DNA of 64,000 nucleotides from Oceanimonas pelagia (GCF_030849025.1 NZ_CP118224.1:2340001-2404000); one strand, 5' to 3'; positions 1 through 8,439 are shown, counted from the stretch's first letter. Notes: generated from the sequence alone by a model not told the origin. Numbers and translations: made by a program.

Positions 1-1006
1 AGGATACCGGCACTTCCAGCATGGAAATGGACGAGGTCAGGGCGGCGATGCCCATCAGCACGAAAAACACCAGTGCCATCACCAGGCCCACCGGACCCAT
101 GGTGTCGAACAGCGCCGGAAGCACCTGGAACACCAGGGTGTCACTGCTCAGCAGGCTGCCGTCGTCGGCATAAATGGTCACGCCGTTATGCATGGCCACG
201 AACATGGCCGGCAATATCACCAGGCCCGCCAGAAAGGCCACGCCGGTGTCGATCAGGGTGACCTGAAAGGCGGTGGCGGGAATGCTTTCCTGCCGGCTCA
301 GGTAGGAGCCGTACATCAGCATGGAGCAGCCGCCGATGGTAAGCGAGAAAAACGCCTGGCCCATGGCGCTGATCAGCAGCTGGCCGTCCATTACCTTGCT
401 GAAGTCGGGGATCAGGTAATGGCGCAGCCCTTCCACGGCGCCGTTCTGGGTGAGAATGTAGCCAAACAGCAGAATAAACAGTACAAACAGCGCCGGCATC
501 AGCCGGGCCGACCAGCGCTCAATGCCGCGGCGCACCCCGGCCTGCACCACCAGAATGGTGAGCAGGTAAAACACCAGGGTCCAGACGATGTTGCGGCCCA
601 GGCCAAAGGCTTCCAGCCAGTCGGTGGCCGCCTGCCAGCCCAGCATGCGGGTAACGCTGGCGGCGAGAAAGGCCAGCAGCCAGCCGGCCACAATGGCGTA
701 AAACGACAGCACCAGGCTGGGCACTAGCATGCCGGCATAGCCCACCAGCGATGCCAGTGCCTTTTGCAGCGGGCTTTTACCCAGCCTGCGCACCGAGTCC
801 ACCGGGTTGGCCTGACCGTGGCGGCCAATGGCCACCTCCATTACCAGCATGGGAAAGGCCAGCACCAGCACCAGGTAGGCCACCAGAAAGGCACCGCCGC
901 CGTTGCTGGCGGCCTGGGTGGGAAAACCCCAGATATTGCCCAGCCCCACCGCCGCTCCCGCGGCCGCCATGATAAACCCGAAGCGGGAAGCGAAATGTTC
1001 TCTCAC
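1..1006 (-). CDS. Sodium-dependent transporter, NSS/SNF family (3' end beyond the window)
   Basis: An inner-membrane Na+-coupled symporter of the neurotransmitter:sodium symporter family (LeuT fold); the substrate, an amino acid or similar, cannot be told from sequence. Translation starts at a GTG with AAGGA upstream. The N terminus carries the family signature GLGNIWGFP at residues 21-29 followed by NGGGAF at 35-40, the unwound TM1 region that binds Na+ and substrate. Several long hydrophobic segments follow. About 335 residues are visible and the C-terminal part is cut by the window edge. It reads in the same direction as perM, 32 bases downstream of it. Confidence 0.9.
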   Translation of the reverse strand, partial: MREHFASRFGFIMAAAGAAVGLGNIWGFPTQAASNGGGAFLVAYLVLVLAFPMLVMEVAIGRHGQANPVDSVRRLGKSPLQKALASLVGYAGMLVPSLVLSFYAIVAGWLLAFLAASVTRMLGWQAATDWLEAFGLGRNIVWTLVFYLLTILVVQAGVRRGIERWSARLMPALFVLFILLFGYILTQNGAVEGLRHYLIPDFSKVMDGQLLISAMGQAFFSLTIGGCSMLMYGSYLSRQESIPATAFQVTLIDTGVAFLAGLVILPAMFVAMHNGVTIYADDGSLLSSDTLVFQVLPALFDTMGPVGLVMALVFFVLMGIAALTSSISMLEVPVS

Positions 1007-1038
1007 TCTGTATTCCTTGAATTTAATGCAGTGAATGA

Positions 1039-2100
1039 TCAGGCCGGGGAGCCATCCTGATGAGGCCAGGCGTTGATCACCGCCTTGACCAGGGTGGCCA
1101 GGGGAATGGCGAAAAACACCCCCCAAAAGCCCCAGAAGCCGCCAAACACCAGCACCGCCACAATGATGGCGATGGGGTGCAGGTTGACCGCTTCGGAGAA
1201 CAGCACCGGCACCAGCACGTTGCCGTCCAGCGCCTGAATGATGCCGTAGGCCACCATCAGGTAGAAAAACGGCGGGGTAAAGCCCCACTGAAACAGCCCC
1301 ACCATGGCCACCGGCACGGTGGCGGCGGCGGCGCCGATATAGGGAATAAGCACCGAAAAACCCACCAGCACCGCCAGCAACAGGGCGTAGTTGAGGCCCA
1401 GCAGGGCAAAGGTGACATAGCTGACCCCGCCCACGATCAGAATTTCAATGACCTTGCCGCGCACATAGTTGGCGATCTGCACGTTCATCTCGTGCCACAC
1501 CCGGGAAATCAGTTCGCGGTTTTCCGGCAGAAAGCGGCTCATGCTGTGCAACAGCGCCGGTTTGTCCTTGAGCATGAAGAACACCAGCACCGACACCAGG
1601 ATCAGGTACACCAGCAGCACTGCCACATTGGTCAGCGAGCTGATGGACACGCTGAGAATGGCATCGGCCGAGCCCAGCAGGCGGCCGCGCACATCGTTGA
1701 GCAGGCTTTGCACCAGGGTCACGTCCACCAGCTCGGGGTACTGCTCGGGCAGGGTCAGCAGCACTTCCTGGGCGCGGTTGATCATGGTGGGCACTTCCCG
1801 GGCCAGATTGGCACTCTGACTCAGAATGGACGGCACCAGGCTCACCAGCGACACCACCAGCACCACCGCAAACACCAGCAGCACCACCCCCGCCGCCGGC
1901 CCTCTGCCCAGCCCCAGCCGGCGCAGCCGGCCCACGGGCCACTCCAGCAGGTAGGCAATGACCACGGCGGCAAAAAACGGCGCCAGTATGCGCCCCATGA
2001 AATACACCACCACAAAGCCGAACAACAACAGCAAAAACAGCACGACCGCGCCCGGATCGGAGAAGCGCTGCCGGTACCAGTGCCTGAGAATATCCAACAT
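1039..2100 (-). CDS. perM: AI-2E family transporter PerM
   Basis: Inner-membrane protein of the AI-2E/PerM (UPF0118) family, 353 residues, the length of E. coli PerM. The N terminus (WYRQRFSDP, then a hydrophobic pair ending in AYLLEWPVGRL) and the C-terminal block with ALDGNLVPVLFSEAVNLHP-like and GFWGVFFAIPLATLVKA segments match the family by eye. About eight membrane segments are expected. It is an exporter or permease of unknown substrate; family members have been linked to AI-2 export and Na+/H+ antiport. ATG with AAGGA nine bases upstream. It lies just downstream of the TusA-like gene and is divergent from bepA, as in E. coli. Confidence 0.93.
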   Translation of the reverse strand: MLDILRHWYRQRFSDPGAVVLFLLLLFGFVVVYFMGRILAPFFAAVVIAYLLEWPVGRLRRLGLGRGPAAGVVLLVFAVVLVVSLVSLVPSILSQSANLAREVPTMINRAQEVLLTLPEQYPELVDVTLVQSLLNDVRGRLLGSADAILSVSISSLTNVAVLLVYLILVSVLVFFMLKDKPALLHSMSRFLPENRELISRVWHEMNVQIANYVRGKVIEILIVGGVSYVTFALLGLNYALLLAVLVGFSVLIPYIGAAAATVPVAMVGLFQWGFTPPFFYLMVAYGIIQALDGNVLVPVLFSEAVNLHPIAIIVAVLVFGGFWGFWGVFFAIPLATLVKAVINAWPHQDGSPA

Positions 2101-2111
2101 GCGAAGTGTCC

Positions 2112-2333
2112 TTATGGGTGTTTGGTAACGATGAGTTCGAGCCGGTGCGCCTGTTGCGCTACCACCTCAACCCCCTGCCCGATACGCTCGAGGTAGGCGG
2201 GAATGTCCCGGCGGGAACCCGCATCGGCCAGCACCAGCCTGAGCCGCTGCCCGTCCTCGGCCGACCTCAGCCACAGCTTGAGCTCCAGCAGCGGCTGCGG
2301 GCAGCGCAGGCGGCTTGCATCCAGCTGGTCCAT
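2112..2333 (-). CDS. TusA/SirA-like sulfurtransferase domain protein
   Basis: A 73-residue protein of the TusA/YeeD/YedF fold. Residues 10-15 read RCPQPL, with the Cys-Pro-x-Pro motif whose cysteine carries the persulfide in TusA. The start is the ATG with AGGAGC seven bases upstream; an upstream in-frame extension lacks a ribosome site and would run into the bepA promoter region. It forms a tight two-gene unit with perM. It is probably not TusA itself, because this copy sits by bepA/perM and diverges outside the motif. The sulfur-relay role is inferred from the motif. Confidence 0.82.
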   Translation of the reverse strand: MDQLDASRLRCPQPLLELKLWLRSAEDGQRLRLVLADAGSRRDIPAYLERIGQGVEVVAQQAHRLELIVTKHP

Positions 2334-2449
2334 GGCGCGGCTCCTGAAAAAAGAAAGCATTATCCCCCGCCTGCGGCCCGCAAACAATGCTTGTGAGGCC
2401 CGATTCGGGCGGTTATGCTGCCTGCCTTGCACCGGCAAAAGGTTTATCT

Positions 2450-3892
2450 ATGAGGTTACGCTCCGCGCCCCTGATACTGGCACTTTCCCTGCTCTCCGCC
2501 CTGCCCGCCCGGGGCGACAACCGCCTGCCCGACATCGGCACCGCCGGGGTCAGTGCCATGTCGGTGGAGCGTGAGGTACGCTTTGGCGAGGCCTTCAGCC
2601 GCTTTGCCCGGGCCAACCAGCCGGTGGTGGACGATCCGGTGCTTAACGAATACATCACCGATCTGGGGCTGCGGTTGCTGTCCCAGGCCGACTCGGTGCG
2701 CTTTCCGTTTCGCTTTCTGCTGATCCGCGACGACAGCATCAACGCCAGCGCCTTTCTCGGTGGTGTGGTGCAGCTGCACACCGGCCTGTTCCTGTATGCG
2801 GAAAACGAAAGCGAGCTGGCCTCGGTCATGGCCCACGAAATCACCCACGTGACCCAGCGCCATATCGCCCGCTATCTGGAGTCCCAGTCGCGCAGCACGC
2901 CCCTGACCATTGCCGGTCTGGTGGGCTCGGTGGCGCTGGCGGTGGTCAACCCCCAGGCAGGCATGGCCGCGCTGCAGACCACCCTGGGACTGCGTATGCA
3001 GTCGGCCATCAACTATACCCGCGACAACGAATTCGAGGCCGACCGGCTGGGCCTTCGCCTGCTGCATAACGCCGGCTTCGATCCCAACGCCATGGCCAGT
3101 TTCTTTCAGAAGCTGTCCGACAAGTATCAGTTTGCCAGCACCCCGCCGCAGATGCTGCTGACCCATCCCCTGCCCGCCAGCCGCATTGCCGAAGCCCGCA
3201 CCCGAGCGGCGGAATACCGGGTGCCGCCGCTGGCGCCGTCACTGAACTTTCAGCTGGCCAAGGCGCGCATCATGGTGCGGCTGCAACAGGCCGGTACCCA
3301 GGAGCTGCACAAGTACTTTGAACAAGAAGTGGCCGGCAAGGGGAGCTGGCTGCCCGACGCCGCCCGCTACGGCCAGGCCCTCGGGCTGATGGCCATCAAC
3401 CGGCCCGAGGCGGCCCGGCCGCTGCTGGAGCAGGTGGCCAGAACCCACGGCGATAACCTGTTTGTGCTCGACGCCCTCACCGATCTCGATAACGCCGAAG
3501 GCCGCCACGATGCCGCCATCAGGCGCCTGGAGCAGGCCCGGAAGCGCCTGCCCGACAACCGGGTGGTGGTGGTCAACCTGGCTGATACCCTGCTGCAGGC
3601 CGGCCGCCATCAGGACGCCGCCTCCCTGCTCGACGGCTATGCCCGCCGCCACGGCGACAATGCCCTGGCCTGGGAGCTGCTTGCCCAGGCGCTGCGCCCC
3701 CTGGGCGACGAGTCGGCGTTTCGCCAGGCTCAGGCCGAGCTGGCCGCCCTGGAGGGTCGCTTTGAGGTGGCGGTACAGCAGATGGAGCTGGCCGCCACCC
3801 TGTCACAGAATGCCATGCAGCGGGCCCGCCTCGGCGCCCGGCTGGAGCAGCTGCGCCAGCAACAGCAGGAATGGGAAGCGCTGAGGAACTGA
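2450..3892 (+). CDS. bepA: Periplasmic M48 metalloprotease/chaperone BepA (YfgC)
   Basis: Periplasmic zinc metalloprotease that helps assemble or degrade outer-membrane proteins, including LptD, at the BAM complex. Starting at the ATG at 2450 gives 480 residues with a Sec signal (about 1-22, ending ALPARG). The zinc site is visible: HEITH at 129-133, third ligand E194 in NEFEAD, and the regulatory His in THPLPASRI. The C-terminal half is alpha-helical with TPR-like repeats rich in A, L and R. A longer start at 2387 would bury the signal peptide and is rejected. It is followed by the TlpA-like gene on the other strand and by the ArsC-like gene, as in other gammaproteobacteria. Confidence 0.95.
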   Translation: MRLRSAPLILALSLLSALPARGDNRLPDIGTAGVSAMSVEREVRFGEAFSRFARANQPVVDDPVLNEYITDLGLRLLSQADSVRFPFRFLLIRDDSINASAFLGGVVQLHTGLFLYAENESELASVMAHEITHVTQRHIARYLESQSRSTPLTIAGLVGSVALAVVNPQAGMAALQTTLGLRMQSAINYTRDNEFEADRLGLRLLHNAGFDPNAMASFFQKLSDKYQFASTPPQMLLTHPLPASRIAEARTRAAEYRVPPLAPSLNFQLAKARIMVRLQQAGTQELHKYFEQEVAGKGSWLPDAARYGQALGLMAINRPEAARPLLEQVARTHGDNLFVLDALTDLDNAEGRHDAAIRRLEQARKRLPDNRVVVVNLADTLLQAGRHQDAASLLDGYARRHGDNALAWELLAQALRPLGDESAFRQAQAELAALEGRFEVAVQQMELAATLSQNAMQRARLGARLEQLRQQQQEWEALRN

Positions 3893-3902
3893 GAGCCGCC
3901 CC

Positions 3903-3951
3903 GGGAATGGGGAATGCTACGGATTAACCATTCCCTGGTCCCTGGTCCCCC
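3903..3951. repeat. Intergenic G-rich inverted repeat (GGGAATGG type)
   Basis: Between the convergent ends of bepA and the TlpA-like gene. GGGAATGG (3903-3910) pairs perfectly with CCATTCCC (3928-3935), followed by CCTGGTCCCTGGTCCCCC. It belongs to the same sequence family as the repeats at 5172, 33685, 37354 and 40211. Confidence 0.7.
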
Positions 3952-4390
3952 AATAACTATCCCGCCAGCGGGCAATGTCCTCGGCCCTGAGTTCCCCCTG
4001 GTGGCGCTCGGCCAGCCGGCCGTCGGGATCGAGCACAAAGGTGGTGGGCAGCACCCTGGGCAGCTCAAAGGGCCAGGGCCCGGCCAGGCCGGCCACCACC
4101 GGCACCTTGATCGCCAGCCGCTGTTGCAGCGCCTGCAATGCCTGGGCCGGCATGGCATCAAAGCTCACCGCCAGCACCGCCGGCCCGGCGGCCTCGCCCA
4201 GCTCGTTCAGCAGCGGCAGCTCGCGCAGGCAGGGCGCACACCATTCGGCAAAATAGTTCACCACCAGCCATTCGCCCCGGTAGTCGGCCAGTTGCCGCTG
4301 CTCGCCGTTGGCCAGGGTCAGGGTGGCCGCTTCCCGGCACCCCGTCAGCACCAGCAGCGCCGTCAAAAACCAGACCTGAAGTTTGCCCAT
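3917..4390 (-). CDS. TlpA-like thioredoxin-fold lipoprotein
   Basis: A 157-residue membrane-anchored periplasmic thiol-disulfide protein. From the ATG at 4390 (GGGGAG upstream) the N terminus is a lipoprotein signal ending LVLTGC. A thioredoxin domain follows with the active site WCAPC and the cis-proline region LPTTFVLDPDG, typical of the TlpA/ResA/DsbE group. It probably reduces or scavenges periplasmic disulfides; no cytochrome c maturation genes are nearby, so the partner is unknown. The last codons overlap the G-rich inverted repeat, which may have contributed the C-terminal residues. Confidence 0.88.
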   Translation of the reverse strand: MGKLQVWFLTALLVLTGCREAATLTLANGEQRQLADYRGEWLVVNYFAEWCAPCLRELPLLNELGEAAGPAVLAVSFDAMPAQALQALQQRLAIKVPVVAGLAGPWPFELPRVLPTTFVLDPDGRLAERHQGELRAEDIARWRDSYWGTRDQGMVNP

Positions 4391-4440
4391 TCCGGCTCCC
4401 CTTCTATACAATGCCCGCAGTCACGCCACAGGAGTGAATA

Positions 4441-4791
4441 ATGAGTCTGTTTATCTACCACAATCCCCGCTGCTCCAAAAGCCGGGAAACCCTGACCCTG
4501 CTGCAACAGCGGGGCCTTGAACCCGAGATTATCAAATATCTGGACACCCCCCCTGACGCAGAACAACTCAGGGTGTTGCTGGCTCAGCTGGGCATGAGCT
4601 CGGCCCGGCAACTGATGCGCACCAAGGAAGAAGAATACAAAACCCTGGGGCTGGCGGGGGTCACCGACGAGGACGCCCTGATTGCCGCCATGGTGGCCAA
4701 TCCCAAACTGATCGAACGCCCCATCGTGGTGTGCAACGGCAAGGCCGCCCTGGGCCGCCCGCCCGAGCAGGTACTGGACATTCTGGCATGA
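4441..4791 (+). CDS. arsC: ArsC-family reductase-like protein (YfgD)
   Basis: A 116-residue protein of the ArsC (thioredoxin-like, glutaredoxin-coupled arsenate reductase) family. The catalytic cysteine is C11 in HNPRCSKSRETL, and the C-terminal IERPIVV motif that holds the conserved Arg is present. E. coli YfgD, of similar length and the same bepA neighbourhood, is the closest match. No arsenical resistance genes are adjacent, so arsenate as physiological substrate is doubtful. The stop overlaps the start of the next gene (ATGA), indicating translational coupling. Confidence 0.9.
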   Translation: MSLFIYHNPRCSKSRETLTLLQQRGLEPEIIKYLDTPPDAEQLRVLLAQLGMSSARQLMRTKEEEYKTLGLAGVTDEDALIAAMVANPKLIERPIVVCNGKAALGRPPEQVLDILA

Positions 4792-5165
4792 CCACCGCAC
4801 TCGCCCGCAAACTGGCGCTCACCGGCTACCTGGGGCTGATCGCCTGGGTCGCCCTGTGGCACGGCGTACTGTCGCCGCACCCGGAGCTGGGTGCCGGCTT
4901 TATGCTGCTGATGTGGCTGCCCTGGCTGTTTATTCCCATGCCGGGCATGCTCAGGGGCAACCCCTACACCCACGCCTGGGCGGTGTTTCTGATCATGCCC
5001 TATTTTCTGCACTCCCTCACCCTGCTGTGGGTGGATGAAGGAGAGCGCTGGCTGGCACTTGTAGAACTGCTGTTCGCCACCACCATGTTTGTGGGCAGCA
5101 CTTACTATGCCAAACTGCGCGGTCGCGAACTGGGCCTGAGTATTCGCAAGAAGAAAAAGGATTAA
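4788..5165 (+). CDS. DUF2069 family inner-membrane protein
   Basis: A 125-residue membrane protein starting at the ATG that overlaps the arsC-like stop. Four hydrophobic segments can be seen (about residues 8-28, 36-51, 65-81 and 90-107), with the conserved WLPWLFIPMPGM and PYFLHSLTLLW patches of DUF2069. The C terminus is a basic tail (RKKKKD). Function unknown. The pairing with an ArsC-like gene is common in gammaproteobacteria. Confidence 0.85.
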   Translation: MTTALARKLALTGYLGLIAWVALWHGVLSPHPELGAGFMLLMWLPWLFIPMPGMLRGNPYTHAWAVFLIMPYFLHSLTLLWVDEGERWLALVELLFATTMFVGSTYYAKLRGRELGLSIRKKKKD

Positions 5166-5171
5166 CGGCCT

Positions 5172-5209
5172 GGGAATGGGGAATAGGGAATAGGGAATAG
5201 GGAATAGGG
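5172..5209. repeat. Tandem GGGAATA heptamer array
   Basis: About five consecutive copies of the 7-base unit GGGAATA, beginning with a GGGAATG variant. Four or more G-triplets at 4-base spacing on the plus strand could fold as a G-quadruplex. It lies directly after the DUF2069 stop. Confidence 0.85.
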
Positions 5210-5212
5210 TGT

Positions 5213-5320
5213 GTGGCCGCCGCTTCAGCTGGCGGAACCTGCGCAGCAGGTCATATCAATATGGCCGCTTAATCTAACGGCCTGCTTCGCAGGCCCTGCC
5301 GACTAAAATGGCAGCTACAA
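5213..5320. repeat. REP-like palindromes in opposite orientation (BIME-like pair)
   Basis: Two related palindromic units face each other. The first (5213-5252) reads GTGGCCGCCGCTTCAGCTGG then a stem CCTGCGCAGCAGG. The second (5279-5320) is the inverse type: GGCCTGCTTCGCAGGCC then CTGCC, CTAAA, GGCAGCTACAA. A further copy of the second type lies at 23642-23682. The layout is that of bacterial interspersed mosaic elements. Confidence 0.72.
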
Positions 5321-5350
5321 AAGTCCATCTTGCCTGCAGGCTCGGTCGTT

Positions 5351-5405
5351 TAACTTACAGCTGAAAGCTTATGGCTTACGGCTTACGGCTTACGGCTGTC
5401 AGTTA
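5351..5405. repeat. TTACGGC tandem repeat inside an inverted repeat
   Basis: Three to four tandem copies of the 7-base unit TTACGGC (5373-5397) are enclosed by arms TAACTTACAGC (5351-5361) and GCTGTCAGTTA (5395-5405), which pair at 10 of 11 positions. The right arm contains the hda stop codon, so the structure sits at the 3' end of the hda message. Confidence 0.65.
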
Positions 5406-6125
5406 AAGCCCCAGTATTTCCCGGGTAAAGGGCAGGCTCAGCTTGCGCCGGGCCTGAAACGAGGCATTGTCGAGCAGGTCCAGCGCCGCCAGCAGGGTGC
5501 TCATGTCCCGGGACAGGCGGCTCAGCAGCAACCGGCCGACATCGGTCGGCAGCTTGAAGCCGCGCAGCTCGGCCCTGAGTTGCAGGGCGCTGAGCTTGCC
5601 TTCGTCATCCAGGGTTTTCAGCTGATAGGCCACTCCCCAGTCCAGCCGCGAAGCCAGATCCGGCAAACTCAGCCCCAGGTTGCGCGACGGCGCCGAGGCG
5701 CTGATCACCAAAGACCCTGCGCCCCGCTCCCGCCGGCGATTAAAGAAATTGAACACCGCCCGCTCCCATTCCTCCACGCCGGCAATGGCGTCCAGGTTAT
5801 CGAGGCAGACCAGAGGCAACAGCTCCATGCCGTCCAGCAGCCGGGGCGACATGCGCCGGTGGGCGTGCAACGGCAGACAGGTGGCCGCCTCACCGCCGGC
5901 ATTGACCTCGGCGCAGGTGGCGTGCAACAGGTGGGAACGGCCCGAGCCGGGCTGGCCCCAGAGATAGATGACGTCGTCGCCCTGTCCGAGGGCGGCGTTC
6001 TTGAGGGCGGTGATCAGCTGGGCATTGTCGCCCGGATAAAAACTGGCGAAGGTCTCATCATCGGGCAGCTGCACCGCCAGTGCCAGCTGCGCCGGTTGCT
6101 GCTCGTCATCGCCGTCCCGGTTCAC
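5403..6125 (-). CDS. hda: DnaA regulatory inactivator Hda
   Basis: AAA+ protein that, with the DNA-loaded beta clamp, stimulates ATP hydrolysis on DnaA and so prevents re-initiation. 240 residues. The N-terminal clamp-binding motif is QLALAV at 13-18, followed by LPDDETFASFYPGDN; the Walker A-like loop GQPGSGRS lies at 57-64. SLPDLASRLDW and the C-terminal LPFTREILGL match E. coli Hda. The start is a GTG overlapping the upstream stop (GTGA), so it is probably translationally coupled to the DUF2066 gene. The stop lies in the TTACGGC inverted repeat. Confidence 0.95.
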   Translation of the reverse strand: MNRDGDDEQQPAQLALAVQLPDDETFASFYPGDNAQLITALKNAALGQGDDVIYLWGQPGSGRSHLLHATCAEVNAGGEAATCLPLHAHRRMSPRLLDGMELLPLVCLDNLDAIAGVEEWERAVFNFFNRRRERGAGSLVISASAPSRNLGLSLPDLASRLDWGVAYQLKTLDDEGKLSALQLRAELRGFKLPTDVGRLLLSRLSRDMSTLLAALDLLDNASFQARRKLSLPFTREILGL

Positions 6126-7084
6126 CGGTCCGCCTCCGCCAGGCGGTAACGCCGTTCCCCCAGGGGCGCCAGGCCGGCGCCGCTCAGTGCCGGTGTGGCC
6201 GCCGGGCTTGCCAGCGTCAGCCGAAAACGGCCCTGATCGCCGGCGCTGTCGAGCAGAGCCACCCCTTTGACACCATCCAGGCCGTTCAGTCGCTGCTCCA
6301 GCCGCACCATGTCGGTAAACTGCTTCAGGCCACTGACCACTATGGTCAGCTCGCCCGGGGCATCGGCCCCCACGCTCAGCGCCTCGGCCGGCGCACTGTT
6401 CCCCGGCAAGGGCGCCCGCCGCGTTTCCTGGTGAGCGACCCAGTAGCCATTGACCGCCGCCAGCAGTTCAGCCGGCGAGCCGGCGTCGCCCTGAGCAAGC
6501 GCCTGCTCGCTGTTCACGCCAAACAGGCGCCAGTGCAGCCGCTCGCCCTGGCGCTGCACCGCCAGCCAGGTGTCGGCGCCGTAACGACGACTGGCCTGCG
6601 CCAGCCCCTTGCCTTCCAGCAGGCGGTGTTTGTCCAGTTGCATGTGCTCCTGCAGATCCCACAGTGGCCATAGCAGGGGAATGCCGTAATCACCGGAGGC
6701 CCGGCGCCAGCGGGTGTCGGCGCCGTCCAGAGCCCGCTCGCCGTTCACCTGCCACACCAGCAGGGACGGACGCTCACCGGCCCAGACGTGCAGCCCGGCG
6801 CTGCTCAGCAGGGGCAACAATTCGGCCTGATTGAACCGCACCCGGTAGCCCCCCCGACTGTGCTCCTCGGCACGGTAGCGGGGCCAGTTCTCCAGCATTT
6901 CGTCGCGCACCCAGGACGCCCTGGCCGGTTCGCCGGCCAGACGCGCCAGCAGCAGATCCACCGCCTGCGCCCGGGCCTGGGCCCGGCTGTAGGGGGCAGG
7001 GTCAAGTTGTACCTCGAACACCGAGGCAACCGCCCCCCCGGCGAACCCCAGCAGCATCAGCGACAGCAACAATTGTTTCAGCAT
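6122..7084 (-). CDS. DUF2066 domain protein, exported
   Basis: A 320-residue protein with a clear Sec signal (about 1-20, ending GGAVAS). The remainder matches the DUF2066 pattern seen upstream of hda in many gammaproteobacteria: an N-terminal segment with repeated R-A-Q-A motifs, a central LLVWQVNGERAL region and a C-terminal VVSGLKQFTDMVRLEQRL segment resembling an FtsX/TolB-like alpha-beta unit. Function unknown. The next gene, hda, starts within its stop codon. No catalytic residues are evident. Confidence 0.85.
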   Translation of the reverse strand: MLKQLLLSLMLLGFAGGAVASVFEVQLDPAPYSRAQARAQAVDLLLARLAGEPARASWVRDEMLENWPRYRAEEHSRGGYRVRFNQAELLPLLSSAGLHVWAGERPSLLVWQVNGERALDGADTRWRRASGDYGIPLLWPLWDLQEHMQLDKHRLLEGKGLAQASRRYGADTWLAVQRQGERLHWRLFGVNSEQALAQGDAGSPAELLAAVNGYWVAHQETRRAPLPGNSAPAEALSVGADAPGELTIVVSGLKQFTDMVRLEQRLNGLDGVKGVALLDSAGDQGRFRLTLASPAATPALSGAGLAPLGERRYRLAEADR

Positions 7085-7146
7085 GACAGGGCCATTGTCG
7101 AAAATCGGGCGCTCATGATAACCACTGAACCGGACTCACGCCAGAA

Positions 7147-8415
7147 TCAATGGGGCCGCTCTTTGGGCAGCACAAGATTGAGCAGTATGCCGACAATGCC
7201 GCACAGGCTGATGCCCTGCAGGCTGAAGTCGCCAATGCCAAAGGCCATGCCGCCAATGCCGAACACCAGGATCACCGCCACAATGCACAGGTTGCGGGCC
7301 TGGGACAGGTCCACCTGATGCTTGATCAGGCTGTTGAGGCCCACGGTGGCGATGGAGCCGAACAGCAGGATCATGATGCCGCCCATCACCGGCACCGGAA
7401 TGCTCAGCATCAGGGCACCGAACTTGCCCACAAAGGCCAGGGCAATGGCAAAGCCGGCGGCCCAGGTCATGATCACCGGGTTGAAGTTCTTGGTCAGCAT
7501 CACGGCGCCGGTCACCTCGGAATAGGTGGTGTTGGGCGGCCCCCCGAACAGCGAGGCGGCACCGGTGGCCAGGCCGTCGCCCAGCAGGGTGCGGTGCAGG
7601 CCGGGCTTTTTCAGGTAGTCCTTGCCGGTAACCGAGCCGATGGCCAGCACATCACCAATGTGCTCAATGGCCGGAGCGATGGCCACCGGAATCATGAACA
7701 GCACCGCCTGCCAGTTCCATTCCGGCGCCACAAAGTGAGGCATGGAGAACCAGGGAGCTTCCCGCACCGGGGTGAAGTCCACCACGCCCATGGCCAGGGC
7801 CATGCCGTAACCCACGGCAATGCCGGCGGTAATGGGCACCAGCCGGAACACGCCCCTGGCCAGGGTGGACACCAGCAAAGTGGTAATGAGCGACGCCAGC
7901 GACAACCACAGCGCGGTGTCGTGCGCCACCAGCACGGCGCTGCCGTCGCCGCTCTTGCCGATGGCCATGTTCACCGCCATGGGCGCCAGCCCCAGGCCAA
8001 TCACCATGATCACCGGCCCCACCACCACCGGCGGCAGCAGCCGGGTCAGCAGCGCGGTGCCGCGCCAGCGTACCAGCTGGCTGAGCAGCACATACATCAG
8101 GCCGGCCGCCATCAGGCCGCTCATGGTGGCGGGAATGCCCCAGGTCTGCACGCCGTAGAGAATGGGCGCGATAAAGGCAAAGGAAGATGCCAGAAAAATG
8201 GGCACCTGACGTTTGGTGCACACCTGGAACACCAGGGTGCCGATACCGGCAGTAAACAGCGCCACGTTCGGATCCAGGCCGGTGATCAGCGGCATCAGCA
8301 CCAGGGCGCCAAAGGCCACAAACAGCATCTGGGAGCCGGCCAGGGCCTGGCGCAGGGGAGTGTTCACCACCGGCTGGCCGGGTGCCAGCGACTGGGTGCG
8401 TTCAGCGGAATTCAT
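7147..8415 (-). CDS. uraA: Uracil permease UraA (NCS2 family)
   Basis: Inner-membrane uracil:H+ symporter. 422 residues from the ATG at 8415, which has GAGG upstream; a TTG three codons earlier sits too close to that GAGG. About fourteen hydrophobic segments are visible, with the NCS2 signature around IEHIGDVLAIG and FGGPPNTTYSEVTGA, the substrate-binding TM8-TM10 region. It lies downstream of upp on the same strand, as in E. coli, so uracil uptake and its conversion to UMP are co-transcribed. A hairpin with a T-run separates the two genes. Confidence 0.95.
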   Translation of the reverse strand: MNSAERTQSLAPGQPVVNTPLRQALAGSQMLFVAFGALVLMPLITGLDPNVALFTAGIGTLVFQVCTKRQVPIFLASSFAFIAPILYGVQTWGIPATMSGLMAAGLMYVLLSQLVRWRGTALLTRLLPPVVVGPVIMVIGLGLAPMAVNMAIGKSGDGSAVLVAHDTALWLSLASLITTLLVSTLARGVFRLVPITAGIAVGYGMALAMGVVDFTPVREAPWFSMPHFVAPEWNWQAVLFMIPVAIAPAIEHIGDVLAIGSVTGKDYLKKPGLHRTLLGDGLATGAASLFGGPPNTTYSEVTGAVMLTKNFNPVIMTWAAGFAIALAFVGKFGALMLSIPVPVMGGIMILLFGSIATVGLNSLIKHQVDLSQARNLCIVAVILVFGIGGMAFGIGDFSLQGISLCGIVGILLNLVLPKERPH

Positions 8416-8439
8416 TGACTGCAAACCTCAAACAAACGG

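Noticed and set aside
1060-2196. Long plus-strand frame (378 codons) rich in His and Gln opposite perM
   Set aside because: It is antisense to a well-supported membrane transporter and has the H/Q-rich composition typical of GC-rich shadow frames.
5172-5209. CRISPR array
   Set aside because: The repeat unit is only 7 bases with no spacers and no cas genes nearby.
7150-8418. 422-codon plus-strand frame opposite uraA
   Set aside because: Antisense shadow; H/Q/G-rich, no domain, while uraA is strongly supported on the other strand.
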